From positions 3,169,501-3,233,500 of the forward strand of contig CM065646.1 of the NCBI GenBank assembly GCA_033220425.1: a stretch of 64,000 nucleotides of DNA, given 5' to 3'. This DNA is from Lepraria neglecta (Eukaryota; Ascomycota; Lecanoromycetes; Lecanorales; Stereocaulaceae). The position numbers and the translations under genes were made by a program. Positions 43,598-55,076 of the stretch are shown piece by piece (position 1 is the first letter of the stretch; each line of letters begins with the position of its first letter). A model generated the notes under the pieces. That model ran no database searches, was not told the DNA's origin, and saw only the letters and a list, made by a program, of their open reading frames with translations.

Positions 43598-44834
43598 TCA
43601 ATTGTCCAGATCGGACTTCAAGTCGTTCCACCTTCCAGCCCGCAATGGGTCCAGTCGGAGGAGCTCATCTGTCCATTGTCTTACAGAATCTGCTTTCGCG
43701 GGCCATTCTGCGGTGAGACCCTTGCGCAGCTTACTTAGGTGTATAAGGGATTGGTAAATCCACTTGCAGTCCTCGTCTCCATCGAGCATCTCCTGGACTC
43801 GATCGAACTCTTGAGCAATATATTTCGATCTTTCGTCTGTTGTGAGATCGGGTACCATGGAGTCTCTGGCATATTTTGGATCAAAATTGCTCATTAGATA
43901 TTGATGATAAAACCACAGCGACTGATCTTCACTGCCCGCCCACAGAGCTCGTTGTATCAGCTCAAGCTCTTTCTTAAATAGTCAGCATGTAAGTAGTATC
44001 GGTGCTGTTCGGCATGATTACCTTCGTCCAAGAACCTCCGCCGTGCTTCGTTATCGGCTCCTCTTTCGTTGAGTAGTCTTGGAATCAACTTGCTCCGAGT
44101 GTGCCAGGCGGAGAAGTTCGATAGATTAGAATTGATCATCTGCGTCGTGTATTCAAATTCCTGTTCGGCCATGCTGTTAATGGGCTCTTGCGTTGAAAGC
44201 TTGGTACTCTCCAGAGCCTGCACAACCGTCCTTCGGTAGCCCCATCCATGGAAGTTCCTACTGTCAAGACTCAACATCTTACCAGCCAATGCGAGCTCTT
44301 GCTGCCAGAACTTGCGCGCTTCGGCAGTCGGGAGAAGACGTGTTGACTCTTCCAAGAGCCACAGACGGTAATTCCAAATCCAGTAGCATTTCGGAAACTT
44401 GCGGAGCAGCGGTAGCAAAAAAGCAAGATCGTCCGAGATGAGGTTGACGATGGCATCATGGTCTTGTTCCCTGGATCTCTCTGACGAGCCAGGGCCTTTG
44501 AAAAGATGTTGCATTGTCAGGCGGCGATGGTTCCATATCGTATAATACTCCGGGTTCGATCTTAGAAGCTTAGACGTCAACTCCAACGTCTCAACGGTAT
44601 ATTGATGCTCTCGGATCTACGTAGATGTCAACCCGAAGAGTATAGCCTTGGAATGCACGCCTACTTGTGAGTTCACGGAATCTACAAGTCCTTTGTAGTC
44701 CTTGATTTTCTGCAGCTCTTTTCTCCGGTCTTGATCTGTGGTAGGCTGTACGCCACTGCCTCTGGGTATGCCATGCTGAGGGTCCTCGTCAGCATTACAT
44801 ATTCCAAGCTTTTCGGGAGACTCACGCTAGTCAT
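43598..44834 (-). CDS. BET4: Rab geranylgeranyltransferase (GGTase II) alpha subunit
   Basis: Exons are 44826-44834 (only nine bases: Met-Thr-Ser), 44665-44775, 44022-44616 and 43598-43968, 361 residues. The tiny first exon is supported by a canonical donor (GTGAGT), a branch-like TGCTGAC and acceptor CTCAG, and by the product MTSHGIPRGS, the usual fungal start of this protein. Prenyltransferase alpha (PPTA) repeats follow: EYYTIWNHRR, CYWIWNYRLWLL, NFHGWGYRR, NFSAWHTRSKL and CKWIYQSLIHL. With the beta subunit and Rab escort protein it attaches geranylgeranyl groups to Rab GTPases, an essential step in membrane traffic. The length matches fungal homologues and no lesions are seen. Confidence 0.93.
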
Positions 44835-45389
44835 TTTGTCTATGATAAGGATGTAGACGATGGTATTTAACCGAACAGGAAGTCACGCTCTCGCAAAACG
44901 GGTGCCTTCCCAGTCAGCCCTAAAAGCTTGGCACTTTGCTGCGCGTCACGCCTTCGGCTCCGACTTCATCGTCTTTCTCCATCGCTAGACGCAAAAGTGT
45001 ACATCAATCATTACTAACATGCTTTACAGGTAGCTTGCCAAGCATTCCATTCACCCACTTCACACTTTCATTACTGTTATTTTGTTTTGGCATCACACGT
45101 CTGCTTCTCTAATGCGATGCCTCGTCTCTGGTCCGCTTCTGTAGACGACACTCCTTGCTCTAAGCGAGCTATGATGTTACTGAAGATTTTCCTTCTCGCC
45201 TTTCTCATGCTACTTCAGCAATGGAATTGCGAAGCCATGCCGAATCTCCTGCTCCACCTGGGCGCAAGAGTCATGGCCTTCAACACCCCTACGCGCTGCG
45301 AGCTCGTTGCCTTTGGTTGATATCAGCCATAATGCTCGCACTTCGACCTCAAAGTCCAGAGTATTAATCTAGAAGAAGCTCTTCAAAAA
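44835..45389. other. Intergenic
   Basis: About 550 bases hold the BET4 promoter. A 77-residue plus frame at 45087-45320 may belong to the decayed element to the right but has no motif of its own. Confidence 0.4.
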
Positions 45390-45641
45390 GTGAGCAAAGC
45401 TACGATAGTTGCAATGGCTGATCGAGCTATACACGCTGCTACTAATAATGAGCTTTTAGAGCTTAATAAAAGGAAGGAACGCAAGGCTAGCCGTGATAAA
45501 GGCAACTGGGGCAACGCTAGGGTTATGAATCAAAACGTTATCGACCAACGGAAGAAGGACGCTGCTGAGAAATTCGATAAAGCAAGCACCGAGAATGCAC
45601 TGAAAGAGTTAGCTGAGGAGGAAAAAGACTACGAGGTCTAG
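45390..45641 (+). mobile_element. Relic of a pogo/Fot1-like transposase C-terminal tail
   Basis: The 83-residue frame (LLELNKRKERKASRDKGNWG, NARVMNQNVIDQRKKDAAEK, EEEKDYEV) has the Leu-x-x-x-Asn coiled start followed by the basic and acidic tail usual at the end of fungal pogo-like DDE transposases. No DDE core or inverted repeats were found around it, so it is a fragment. The call rests on composition and a weak motif. Confidence 0.35.
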
Positions 45642-46099
45642 GCCCAGAGCTCTTTGCACTGCCGCGACCACCTGCTACACCAAGACGCCGTACCCCAGTT
45701 ACCCATCGATCACCTCCGCCGAGCCTACTCTGCCCTATTCCTCTACCCTCGCGACGTCGAAGAATGGTAGTAGTGTTGCCAGTGAGGGTGTCTACTCAGG
45801 AACTACAGCAGGGTCGGTGGGCAGGGTATCATAGCCAAGAGCAGGAGAGCTCCGGGGAGCTTCAGAATCGACCAATGGGAAGAGGGCAACGTATCAGAAA
45901 GCCTCGTAGGGCTGTTCAGTAGTTAGAAGCTCTTTTGGAGTCAAATAAGTCGAAATCTGCAATAAAATCGACTGTAGCATGGAATTGTGAAATTCAGCCC
46001 TATAGGGCTGGCCGGCAGGGCAGTTCAGCCGGTTGGGGGTGAATTCTTCTACCCCTTAGTAAGCAACGGAGAGGTCGGTTATAGCTGCGCTTCTTCAGT
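45642..46099. other. Intergenic / repeat remnant
   Basis: About 460 bases with no supported gene. It may hold the 3' remains of the pogo-like fragment and the promoter of the next gene. Confidence 0.35.
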
Positions 46100-47447
46100 A
46101 TGTCTCTGCGTACCGAAAACCTTTTTCACAGGCTCGAAACTCTTCCTGCGACACCTTCTCCCCACCAGCAGCATCTCGAACATTCCCCCTCAGCCCTAGA
46201 TCTCCCGCCGCAAGATCATCGCTCACAGGACGACACGCCTTCTCCCCACCAGCAACATCTCGAACGTGCAAGCTCGGCCCAAGATCTCCAGCCTCAAGGC
46301 CATCAGCCACGCATCCCGTCTATCAAACGCCCCAAGATCGATCCGTGGTCCCAACGCCTCGAGAAAGAGACAATCAAGCAGTTCGAGGAACTAGCACGCA
46401 ATTTTGCAGAACAGGATACTATTGAAGACATTGTGAACTGGAATAAGTACCTACTAGAACAGTTAGATGATGAAGACCTTGTTAAAGAATACAACGTATG
46501 GTCGGAAATGCACTTTAAGCCTGAGCCCTGTGTGGACAGTATCGTCTTTGAGAATCCCGAGCATGACTCCTTCGATTTTCTGAGATGTCTTAGCAATGCC
46601 AACTGGAATGTCGGCAATGAAAGCCTCGATATGGTGTCCTCAATGATGCTATATGGTCCCAGACTACGCAATAAAGGTCTATTTATGCTGGGGACCTTTC
46701 AGAGATTCTGGCTTGTACTGCGACTTAACATGTGGGCCATTTCGCCTCAAAAAACGGATCCTCAATTACGTGAACTATACGGCGTCGCCGACGGCCAACC
46801 TGGGGGGGTTTTGGGCCTGCGGTACAAACCTATTGGCGACGAGTCTACCGCGAGTGTCTTGTTTTTCTTTCCCCTAGGTAAGCGGATATCTTCAGAATCT
46901 CGTCTGGCGGCTGATCATCATAGGATACATCCTCCACAATGAAGCCATCAAGAGCTATGGGTTGCCAGACAAGGACTATGCACGGTGGATAGACGACGTC
47001 GCAGAGTGGACGGACATCCCATATATCTTGGCATTAGGAATTCGAGAGGATGGCCATACGAAACTTCGCAAGGATGATTCCATGGAACCCAACATTCGCT
47101 GGACAGAAGATCGAAACGTTGGCCGGAAAGCATTTCTATACGATGGCCAGGAGCAGTACTACTTCATCCACAATCCGATTTATAATAGCGACATAAGCCA
47201 TACCCCGACCGAAGGTTCCGACGATGATGCTCAAGATATCATTTTCTGTCACAACCCACCTCCGTACACCGTGGCCCGGGTAAAAAGGCGGCCGAAGCAC
47301 TTTTTGGATCCTCGTATTTCATTACTTCAAAAGGCGACGAATATTGACTTAGAGCCACTATCGCTTTCAACACCTGAAATTGTGGAAACATACACAACCA
47401 AAGGAAAGGATGGGGAGTATGTCAGAGTTGGTCTATTTCCCAAATAA
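46100..47447 (+). CDS. Unknown fungal protein, one frame break
   Basis: The start MSLRTENLFHRLETLPATPS is followed by a duplicated PSPHQQHLE-x-x-x-SAxDL element (two units of 26 residues), an acidic helical region and a globular part with RFWLVLRLNMWAISPQ, LRELYGVADGQPGG and VLFFFPLG. The frame then needs a one-base shift near 46880 to continue as SGYLQNLVWRLIIIGYILHN, LPDKDYARWIDDVAEWTDIP, ending VRVGLFPK at 47447. The joined text resembles a family of uncharacterised fungal proteins in which the FFPLG and LVxRLLIIGY blocks are adjacent, so I treat 46100-47447 as one gene of about 445 residues. CCCCTAG|GTA at the break also looks like a splice acceptor, but no matching donor keeps frame. Confidence 0.55.
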
Positions 47448-47940
47448 ATGAAGTATCGAAAAGCCTTTATAGAACACTCGACATTTTTGCAAATCTCCAT
47501 TGATTAAACCCTGCGTATACTGAGTCCAATTACGGAAATTGTAAATATAAGTCCAGCTACGGCATATTGTCCTACGCATTAGCGGACGCAAATTAAAGTC
47601 TCGCATTCGCAGAATTATGCTCATTGCATAATCCGTCACTGAAGCCCTTAGCCACCGTAAGGCACCTATAACTGGTGGTACCGTAGTTGATTATGCGCGG
47701 AGTCGTAAAGGGGGCTGTAAATGCAGAGGCATAGTTAGTAGCAATGAGCGTCAACACTTCTGAAGTGAAAGCAATATCACATAGCTATATTTCGACGTGA
47801 GTCCCGTGAGGCAAAAGGTTTGATGAGCTACCCTAGGTCCATATTGTTATACAATACCAGAACTCCACTTCCGCGAGGACGCATTAAAGGCGACAATTTT
47901 AGAGGGTTTTCGTTCCGCCACTTTTATCGATGGTTTAACG
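47448..47940. other. Intergenic
   Basis: About 490 bases with no coding signal. The right end (TCTCTCCCAG at 47955) looks like a splice acceptor for the ankyrin gene, so part of that gene may start here. Confidence 0.35.
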
Positions 47941-49031
47941 ACGAGGGGTTTGTCTCTCCCAGGCTACTTGCATGAACACATACCTTATCACGGGTTATTG
48001 GATCATCAATTGGTTAGAAGAGTTAAAGGTTGATTTGGAAGACTCTGAGAAGAGTCCAGAATCTTCGCTATGCGGAGCAGCATCTCATGGCTATTTTGCA
48101 GTTGTCCAAAGGTTGATCGAACTGGGAGTGGACGTTGAGAAACAGTCAAATTATGTAGGAATGAGTCCACTCATGTACGCAGCAGCCTTTTATTTCCCAA
48201 AAACGGTTCAGAAACTGGTTTCCGCAAACGCAGATCCTTTCCGACCTAATGCATACGGTCTAAGTGCAATGGACTATGCTTCCCGTCATCCTCCTACTTC
48301 TCATTAACTTATTCAGTTCTGGTCGAGATACCACCCAATAGCTCTTGCATCTCGTGAAGATCATTTGCGGAAGACCATCCGATATCGTCTGCCAACGCCC
48401 AAAGATGAGTATGACAGATCCGTGCTTATATCTAATCTACATTAACGAGGCGAGCCACGACGAGGCTAAACGATGTTTCATGGAGCTACTTTTCGTTTCG
48501 AATTTACAGATGTTCTATCTGGACGCCAATTGCTTTACTTATCAAAAGAGACTCTTCTTTAAGGACTATCATGTCTGCACGGAATGTTTGCATGTGACTT
48601 TGTGTAAACCCTGTCTGTCAAAATATTCCGTTGGCTCAGCAGTTCTCAACTCGACTCCGGAAGGCTTCGAAGTTATAACGGAATTGGAGAATGAGGTACT
48701 GGATATTAGAAGAGTAGTGAAACGGGTTGTCAATTTCGGCGCCGAGCCTATTGCAATGTCTTACACTTATATTAATGTCATAAGGAAATGGTTGAAGAAG
48801 AAGATTGAGGCCTACGAGTCCTGGGAGACGACTCACAATGATGGTGAGGATTTCCAAAACTATAAGCGTCCGGGTCAAGATTTCGTGCGGCTAATTGAGG
48901 AGACTTGTAATATTATCAAAGAGCTCGAAGGTCATCTTTTGCCCGCGGCTGAGCGGAAAAGCCGCTTTGCGCCAATGGACAGAAAGATGGCGGATTTATT
49001 CAGAAAGTACAAGATTGATGGGGATTCTTAG
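47941..49031 (+). pseudogene. Ankyrin-repeat gene with a C-terminal Cys module, decayed
   Basis: At least two ankyrin repeats are clear in 47972-48307 (SSLCGAASHGYFAVVQRLIE, GMSPLMYAAAFYFPKTVQKL, DPFRPNAYGLSAMDYASRHP). The text then moves between frames (DHLRKTIRYRLPTPKDEYDR near 48360), with the last frame 48423-49031 giving NEASHDEAKRCFMELLF, DYHVCTECLHVTLCKPCL and a helical C-terminus ending KYKIDGDS. CxxCxxxxxCxxC resembles a reduced ZZ-type zinc module seen in fungal ankyrin receptors. Two or more frame breaks are needed to read it through, so it is probably a pseudogene. Confidence 0.5.
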
Positions 49032-49705
49032 GATTTTATTTGCTCAGCGCACAAGTATTTACACATCTGGAAGAATGAGTGGGAACAGATCAAGTCGACT
49101 GGGACTGTATTCGATTCTCAGGATAGGTTGAGGATCGAGTGGCTATAGAGATTATTGGAAAGATATCGAATTAAAGAGGACAATACAGATACGGATGATG
49201 AAAAGACATTGGCACATAAGTGCATCCCAATACTAGAAGAGGACCACAATTGGCCTAAGAATCACGGCCATATCTCCAAGGCAGATTTCTCCTGAAGCGA
49301 CTGCAGAATGGGCAAGCCGCACTACAAAGAGCAGGAACCACAGGACGTTACTCGCAAATTGGCGGACCCGATTCCCTCGTTCAGCAAGCTTCAGGTTTTT
49401 ATCCACGAAATCACTGCCGAGGCTCCTGTATCAATGCATCTCCCAACGCCAACCATCATTTCCAGCATGGGAAAGAACTGCTAGACAATTACAGAGCGAG
49501 ACGGGCGGGATTAAACAAGTAGAGACTTGTTTGTCGAATGGCCACCAAGGGAATATCTACAAATGACATTTTTAGGTGGCTAAGGATTATCTGCGAGATG
49601 GTTTACTGTTCTCTGCATAGAAGCTTTACGAGTGATTTGAGCCTCCTGTGACACGAGTCCAGTAGAACCGCCGCAGGCGCGGCCTGAGTTATTGAATGCA
49701 AAAAG
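49032..49705. other. Intergenic before the repeat compartment
   Basis: About 670 bases of normal composition. Short stretches may continue the ankyrin gene's 3' region. No supported gene. Confidence 0.4.
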
Positions 49706-51900
49706 GGGCAGCTCAAGCCGAGAGGGAGGAAGCCATTCCAGGCTCCCACCTGCTGCGCCTTTGCACTGCCCCATAGTACTCCCTCTTGCCCGCTCGTGCT
49801 CCCTCGCTGCTCTCCCCTGCTCCCTCAATGCTCCCCCTAAAGCGGCCTTGCTCCCTTTTCTGATCGAAAACGGTAATCCCAAATCCTAAGTTCGGGGTAT
49901 ACATAATACATATATATAGGCTCCCCTTACGCGTACACCCCAATTCTGTAGGCGTACACCCTATTATACTACGCGTACACCCCCGAATTCACTAGGCGTA
50001 CACCCTCAGAACGAGGTACATAATCTACCATACAATTTACTCCTAAATAGAGGTACCTCGTTCGCCGCAGATTAACAAAATTCCGAACATATGATATCAA
50101 TCTATTTCAGTCCAAATCGTTCAAAAACGACGTCTTTGCAGCTAAAACTTTTCTCCCAGTATGCGATCTGATTGGTCGGAGCTTGCATACAAGCTTGCTC
50201 CCATACGTCAGGGTCGTAAGCACCCCTATATACTACCCCATAGCTACCGTAGATGTTGACCGTCGACTCGTTACCACGAGCTCTCCCACCGCGGGTAAGC
50301 CTCAGCGCTGCTGTCACCGCCCCCCGAATACGCTGACTCTAAGGGCGCTATCAAGCTGGCTGGCTTGGTAGAGCACCAGCTCCGCCCCGCCCTCCACCGT
50401 AGGCCTGCCCTAGTCGAGCTCTCTAGCTTGGTAGAGTATCTCCACCTCCTCTCAGTATAGATATAGTAGTGCCTCCTCTTTTAAAGAACGCGTCAGCCTT
50501 AGTATTCACCTCTTCGCGAGCTACCTAGCTTACTATAAAGGCGGTGTTTATCCTAGCTATAGTAGCTTGGCTAGCGGTAATTATATCCCGTATACCTTCA
50601 ATATATTCAAATCTAGATAGTTATCGCTAAGTAGATTCTTTAAAAGCTTATAACCGAGTACGCTTTCTCTTCGTTAGACTCTTATTATTATACTTCTTAT
50701 TAAATACTCTAGATAGTCTACCTTTAGGCTTAATAACAGCTAGCTTAGTAATTTATAGATATACTTCTATCTCTTCTTTAGCGGTAAGCTCTAACTTAGA
50801 AGTCTCTAACTCAGCGGAGAGGTAAGGGGCGGAGGGAGGAGGTAGGCTTACTAGTAGTAGGCTTGGTAACGGAAAGCTTATTGGTAGGCGAGGGCTTGGT
50901 AGTAAAAACCTCGCTAGTATAGTTATCTTAGTAAGGCCTGGACTAGAGTCAATATATCTAGTGCTTCTACCTATTCTTTCGCCTTAATATTATAGATATT
51001 AGAAGCTTTAAGGAGAGGGTTTTCTTTATTCGTTCCGAGACGTAGGGAGATAAGGACCTTAGATAGCTTAGAGTCTATTCGCGATTGGTTAATTATAGCG
51101 TTCTCCTACTCTCTTATCTTTACTATCTACTATAGAGAATTATAAGAGCCCTTAATAGTAGGCCTATAATTATACCTACTATAAGAGATTTTATATTACT
51201 AGAGATCCTCCTCCGTTATACGCTAGGTAATAATCTTGAAGGGATAGTCGATGAGAATACTATTAGTAATATATTTTCTAATACTCTTACTATTCTTTTC
51301 GGGCTTGCCTCTATAATTATACCGTATCTAAGCTCTACGGTCCTCTTTAGTCTTATTGAATTTTTTAGTACGTACCTTAACTATAGTATAGCCCTACGGG
51401 CCTATATACCGCTGAAATCTAAAGATAAGGCTATCGAGAAGAGGCTCTTACTAGTGCTCCGGCGGCGGTTATAGATTCATAGCGATGGAGGTAGGGTGGA
51501 CAAGAATTTAATGTTTTTGATATTAAAGAATTTGGTATATAGGAAGGGGTATACGCCTAGTGAATTCGGGGGTATACGCGTAGTATAATAGGGTATACGT
51601 CTAGTGAATTTAGGGGTGTACGCGTAGTATAATAGAGTATACGTCTATAGAATTGGGGTGTACGCGTAAGGGGAGCCTATATATATATTATATACACCCC
51701 GAACTTAGGATTGGAAATTGCCGTTCCGGGACGGGAAAGGGAGTAGGGCCGCTTTAGAGGGAGTATCGAGGGAGTAGAGAGGAGTAGCGAGGGAGCAAGG
51801 GGGAGCACCGAGGGAGCACGGGGGAGTACTATAGGGCAGTGCAGGGGCGCAGCAGATGGGAGCCTGAAATGGATCCCCTAGCCTTCGGCTTGAGCTGCCC
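49706..51900 (-). mobile_element. Palindromic TIR element(s) with a FAR1/MULE-like remnant
   Basis: Outer arms of about 215 bases (49706-49918 and 51686-51900) are inverted copies: GGGCAGCTCAAGCCGA at the left end, TCGGCTTGAGCTGCCC-like at the right. Directly inside lies a second inverted pair of about 100 bases beginning GGCTCCCCTTACGCGTACAC, each carrying four copies of a CGCGTACACCCC-like motif. The TATATA next to the inner ends is present on both sides and may be its target duplication. The interior is TA-rich, as after RIP. Its minus strand (51.4-50.95 kb) reads like the FAR1-type DNA-binding start of fungal Mutator-like transposases: a basic KKFNKTKEDRRAQ segment, an ILIDYPFKI-like block and a later NKENPLLKASNIYNIKAK, with several stops. 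No DDE core was seen. Either one element with compound arms or an inner element in the centre of an older palindrome. Confidence 0.6.
50460..51530. other. RIP-like TA-rich interior of the palindromic element
   Basis: The composition changes sharply here: TA-dinucleotide-rich, stop codons in all frames, few CpG. This is the typical outcome of repeat-induced point mutation in ascomycetes, and it stops at the inverted arms, which are GC-richer. Confidence 0.6.
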
Positions 51901-53741
51901 TCATTATTCTCAATACCTTAAGCCCCGTCTACTACCTAGACTTCGCCACTTCCGTAGAATCCTTCGAGAGTTGAAGCAATCGGGGGATTTCCAGCGAGGC
52001 TCCCGTAATGGATTAGCCGTTCTGCCCTGCCAAGCCATCCCTAGTAGGCAGAACCAACCTAACTTCCTTACGCAACCACAATTCTGTTATAAGCCATACA
52101 ATCACAGTGTAAACGCGCGACCGCCTTCCAATATACAGATTTCAATATACCTGCTCTTTACCGCTTAGTTAGCAATCTACGCAGAGGGCAACGTTGCTTT
52201 TACGACACGTCTTAGATACTAGTATATAGTAGCTTTAACTGGATTGGTGGTAAAGATTGTTGATTGTTCTATGGAGTGGGAGCGTCTATATGTAGGCTTA
52301 TAGGGCTGAACGCTGACTAAGCTGAAGTCTGCGCTGTTGACCAAATCCAGCCCTGTATCAGAATGCCCACAAAAGAAGAAGAAGGCGACGTCCCCGTCGT
52401 CCATAGCCATTGCAGAGCTTCAACCAAGCTTATATCTACGTATCCAACCAATCATATTGTCTGTATGTATGTCCCAGCTCTTATAAGGCGACCCTTCTTG
52501 GTCCTGCAGGGCCGTATCGAAATTTTGCGGTAGTAAGGTAGCACAGCGAGCTGCTTTGGGAGGACGCGCAATGCGCTCGGAGGTTGTTATGACGTGTATC
52601 GGTAAGGGGCGCATGCTCATTGGTCGATTAGGAAGGTGTATATATCGCATGGTGCTGAGTCGCATATTGCATGTTGAAAATCTAGAAGTCTTGGCAAAGA
52701 CCTGGCTTGGGCCAAATATTCGAAAGGAGCCATTTGCGAGTTCAGACACTGATTTAGCGCCGTGCTAGGCTCAATCCAGTAAGGTGTCGAATTGACAATT
52801 TTGACGCATGATGTTCTGAAGGATTGAAAGTTGCAAATGGTTTGTCGGCTAAGGAGTAATAGCTGCTGGTGCTGCTGGAGTAAATGTACGCCTTTGTGGA
52901 CGGTAGCAGTGAGCTTGTCGATGAACTTGCTGATACTTTAGTTGTCGGTGCAGAGAAGCTCGCGCTGAGACAAGGTGATTTGCAAGTTGCAAAAGCTGGA
53001 AATTTGCTAGTGGTCCATGCAGTTGTCAACCTTCCGCTAAGCATAGCTCGTGGCCTCGGTATGCTTGATTGCCATTGGTCAGCAGCCTCTACTGTAGCAT
53101 GTAGTGTAGCTCCATGCAACGTCTGCGTTCCGGCTGCATAGACATATGTCAATCTATCGACATCTCCAATCAACGTCGCTCCTAGCCAAGCTCGGTTGCT
53201 TGCTAGGATATAGCAACGTTCGCTTGTCTTATCGACTCGGTTGCTTGGCAGTGTCAATGTGGACGCTCGGTTGACTCCCTGCATAGGGGCATATAGCATT
53301 GCTATGCTGCACATAGCACTGTATATAACACTACCCTTATTGCCGGTAAAAGAAAAAGAATAACGGCGTCCCCGTCGTCATGGGTGAGAAGTTGTATAAG
53401 TTGTACTTGCATGAATTGAAATGATTTTTTTTTTTGAAAATTTTGGTGGTAGTCAGAAATCTCGCAGGGAATCCGGTTGCTAGTGGGAACAAGCAAAGCA
53501 TAGCGTATGCCGGTTTGACTGGCCAAATTGTATGTACAGCCAATAGTAGGGCCTGAATATTGAGCCATTTGGCTAAGGCGTTGGCATGTAATGCTTGTTG
53601 ATCTGAAATTTGGAAGACTGCTTGCAAATCGAAATTTTGGACGTCGGAAGCTCGGTGAGAAAGTAGCCGTGTCGGCAATGATTGCGGTGAGCGGAGCTTC
53701 TGATTGGCTGGCGGAGCGGAGTTGCAATTGAGAATTTTGCC

Positions 53742-55076
53742 TTAAAGTCTGCCCGCAAAAGAAGTTGCATTTAGCGGCGACGTTAGAATAGCGACGTCAT
53801 TGTTTGCAGTGTGCTGGCAGCGCTTAGACGGCAGCGTCATAGCCTGTAGATTGTATCCCAATGTCTCCAGTGTAGTCTCCGTGCTCTTGCTTTTGGAATT
53901 TAGCTTTCCTCGCTGAATTGCTTGATAAGGTGCGGAATCGCGGCGGCGATGTGGGTGGTAGGCATCTGCTGCGGGGCTTAAAAAGCATCCTCGGGGGAAG
54001 CCATGAGACTGGTTGCCAAGGGGAGCATGTTTCGTAATTGATCCAGGGCGTTGTTGTTGCAACTTTTGGACCTGAGGCAGAAAGCAAATATCTGATGTCT
54101 TGGCATTCGACTTTCTGGACCGAACGGAGTCGATTGCCGATGTTTCCAGGTCTGACACATGTTTGTCTTGGCGAGCTAGCTGGATTTGGTTTAGCTCCGT
54201 GTCTGACTGCTTGCACTGCTTGCTTATAGCTGTTGCGGAGGATTTGCCTGCAGGCTTGTCTGTAGCTGGGCTAGATTTGGCTGAGGGTCCCCATGGAAAT
54301 TTGGCTGAGGCACGCTTGCCAAATCGTCGAAATAAGTCATGGATGGTGAGATAGCTAGACGTGGCTGTAGCCTTGCTGCAAGCTGGTTGGTAAGCCGATT
54401 GTCGAACTGATCGGAGTGCTCTCAGGGGTGCGTATCGCATGTAGAGGTCTTCGATTGTGAGGTACGCCTTCTTAGCGGCTTTGTAAGCTGGCGGTGGAGG
54501 TGAGACTGCTCGATATGTCGGAGGTGGCGTAGCCGGTGGAGTCGCTGGCGCTGTTGGTATTGCTGACACTGTAGGCCTGGAAGAAGATGTCTCTACTGAA
54601 TGAGATATCCTCGCTGGGAGATGTAGCGACAAAGTAGCTGTAAGAGCAGCTGAGGTCTTGCTGACTGGTAAAGCATATAATTCCTGTAGGGGTGTCTGTA
54701 CTGAAACAAGCGTTGATGCTGCTGATCTGGGAGCAGCTAGTCTCTGCGGAGATTCGCTTGACAAGTCGCATTTGCTTGACTGTATGCGGTTATTCCTGCT
54801 ATATTTGCATTCGGTACGCAAATGCTGGTGTAGCTGATTCTTGGAAGCAAATGTCTGCTCACATAGCTTGCATCTGGGCTTGTTGCATGTGCTATTCTGC
54901 GTATGACATATGAGGCGTGCAATGGATGAGAAGGCTGCATTGCATAGCTTGCATATGTGGTAATCGAGAGGTCCTGCTTGCTTAGCTGGTAGCAGGTCTG
55001 CCTGTAAGGATATATGTGAAGTCGCTTGTAGAGAGGCTTCCTGAGAAGTTAACTGGGAAGCTGCTTGTAAAGACAC
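53742..55076 (-). CDS. C2H2-like zinc-finger protein encoded inside the LTR element
   Basis: The open frame of 444 residues is uninterrupted. Two finger-like units come first: YHICKLCNAAFSSIARLICH and RCKLCEQTFASKNQLHQHLR. A Pro/Ser/Thr linker follows (PTAPATPPATPPPTYRAV), then two related short helices, KKAYLTIEDLYMRYAPL and TSSYLTIHDLFRRFGKR, and a basic, Gln-rich end. I recall the YLTIxDLxxRF motif from multicopy proteins of Pleosporales, which fits a repeat origin, but cannot verify this. It is the only long clean frame of the element. Its N-terminal side upstream of 55076 continues as Leu/Gln/Ser repeats. The role is unknown: nucleic-acid binding by analogy with the fingers. Confidence 0.5.
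   Translation of the reverse strand: MSLQAASQLTSQEASLQATSHISLQADLLPAKQAGPLDYHICKLCNAAFSSIARLICHTQNSTCNKPRCKLCEQTFASKNQLHQHLRTECKYSRNNRIQSSKCDLSSESPQRLAAPRSAASTLVSVQTPLQELYALPVSKTSAALTATLSLHLPARISHSVETSSSRPTVSAIPTAPATPPATPPPTYRAVSPPPPAYKAAKKAYLTIEDLYMRYAPLRALRSVRQSAYQPACSKATATSSYLTIHDLFRRFGKRASAKFPWGPSAKSSPATDKPAGKSSATAISKQCKQSDTELNQIQLARQDKHVSDLETSAIDSVRSRKSNAKTSDICFLPQVQKLQQQRPGSITKHAPLGNQSHGFPRGCFLSPAADAYHPHRRRDSAPYQAIQRGKLNSKSKSTETTLETLGYNLQAMTLPSKRCQHTANNDVAILTSPLNATSFAGRL

Noticed and set aside
49919-50005. Regularly spaced CGCGTACACCCC-like repeats resembling a CRISPR array
   Set aside because: The units are few, unevenly spaced and mirrored at 51.55-51.68 kb; they are parts of a transposon terminal repeat in a eukaryote.
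49706-51900. Calling the ~215-base arms LTRs
   Set aside because: The two arms are inverted, not direct, relative to each other.
52884-53141. 85-residue plus-strand frame
   Set aside because: Inside the LTR element, overlapped by a longer minus frame; no motif.
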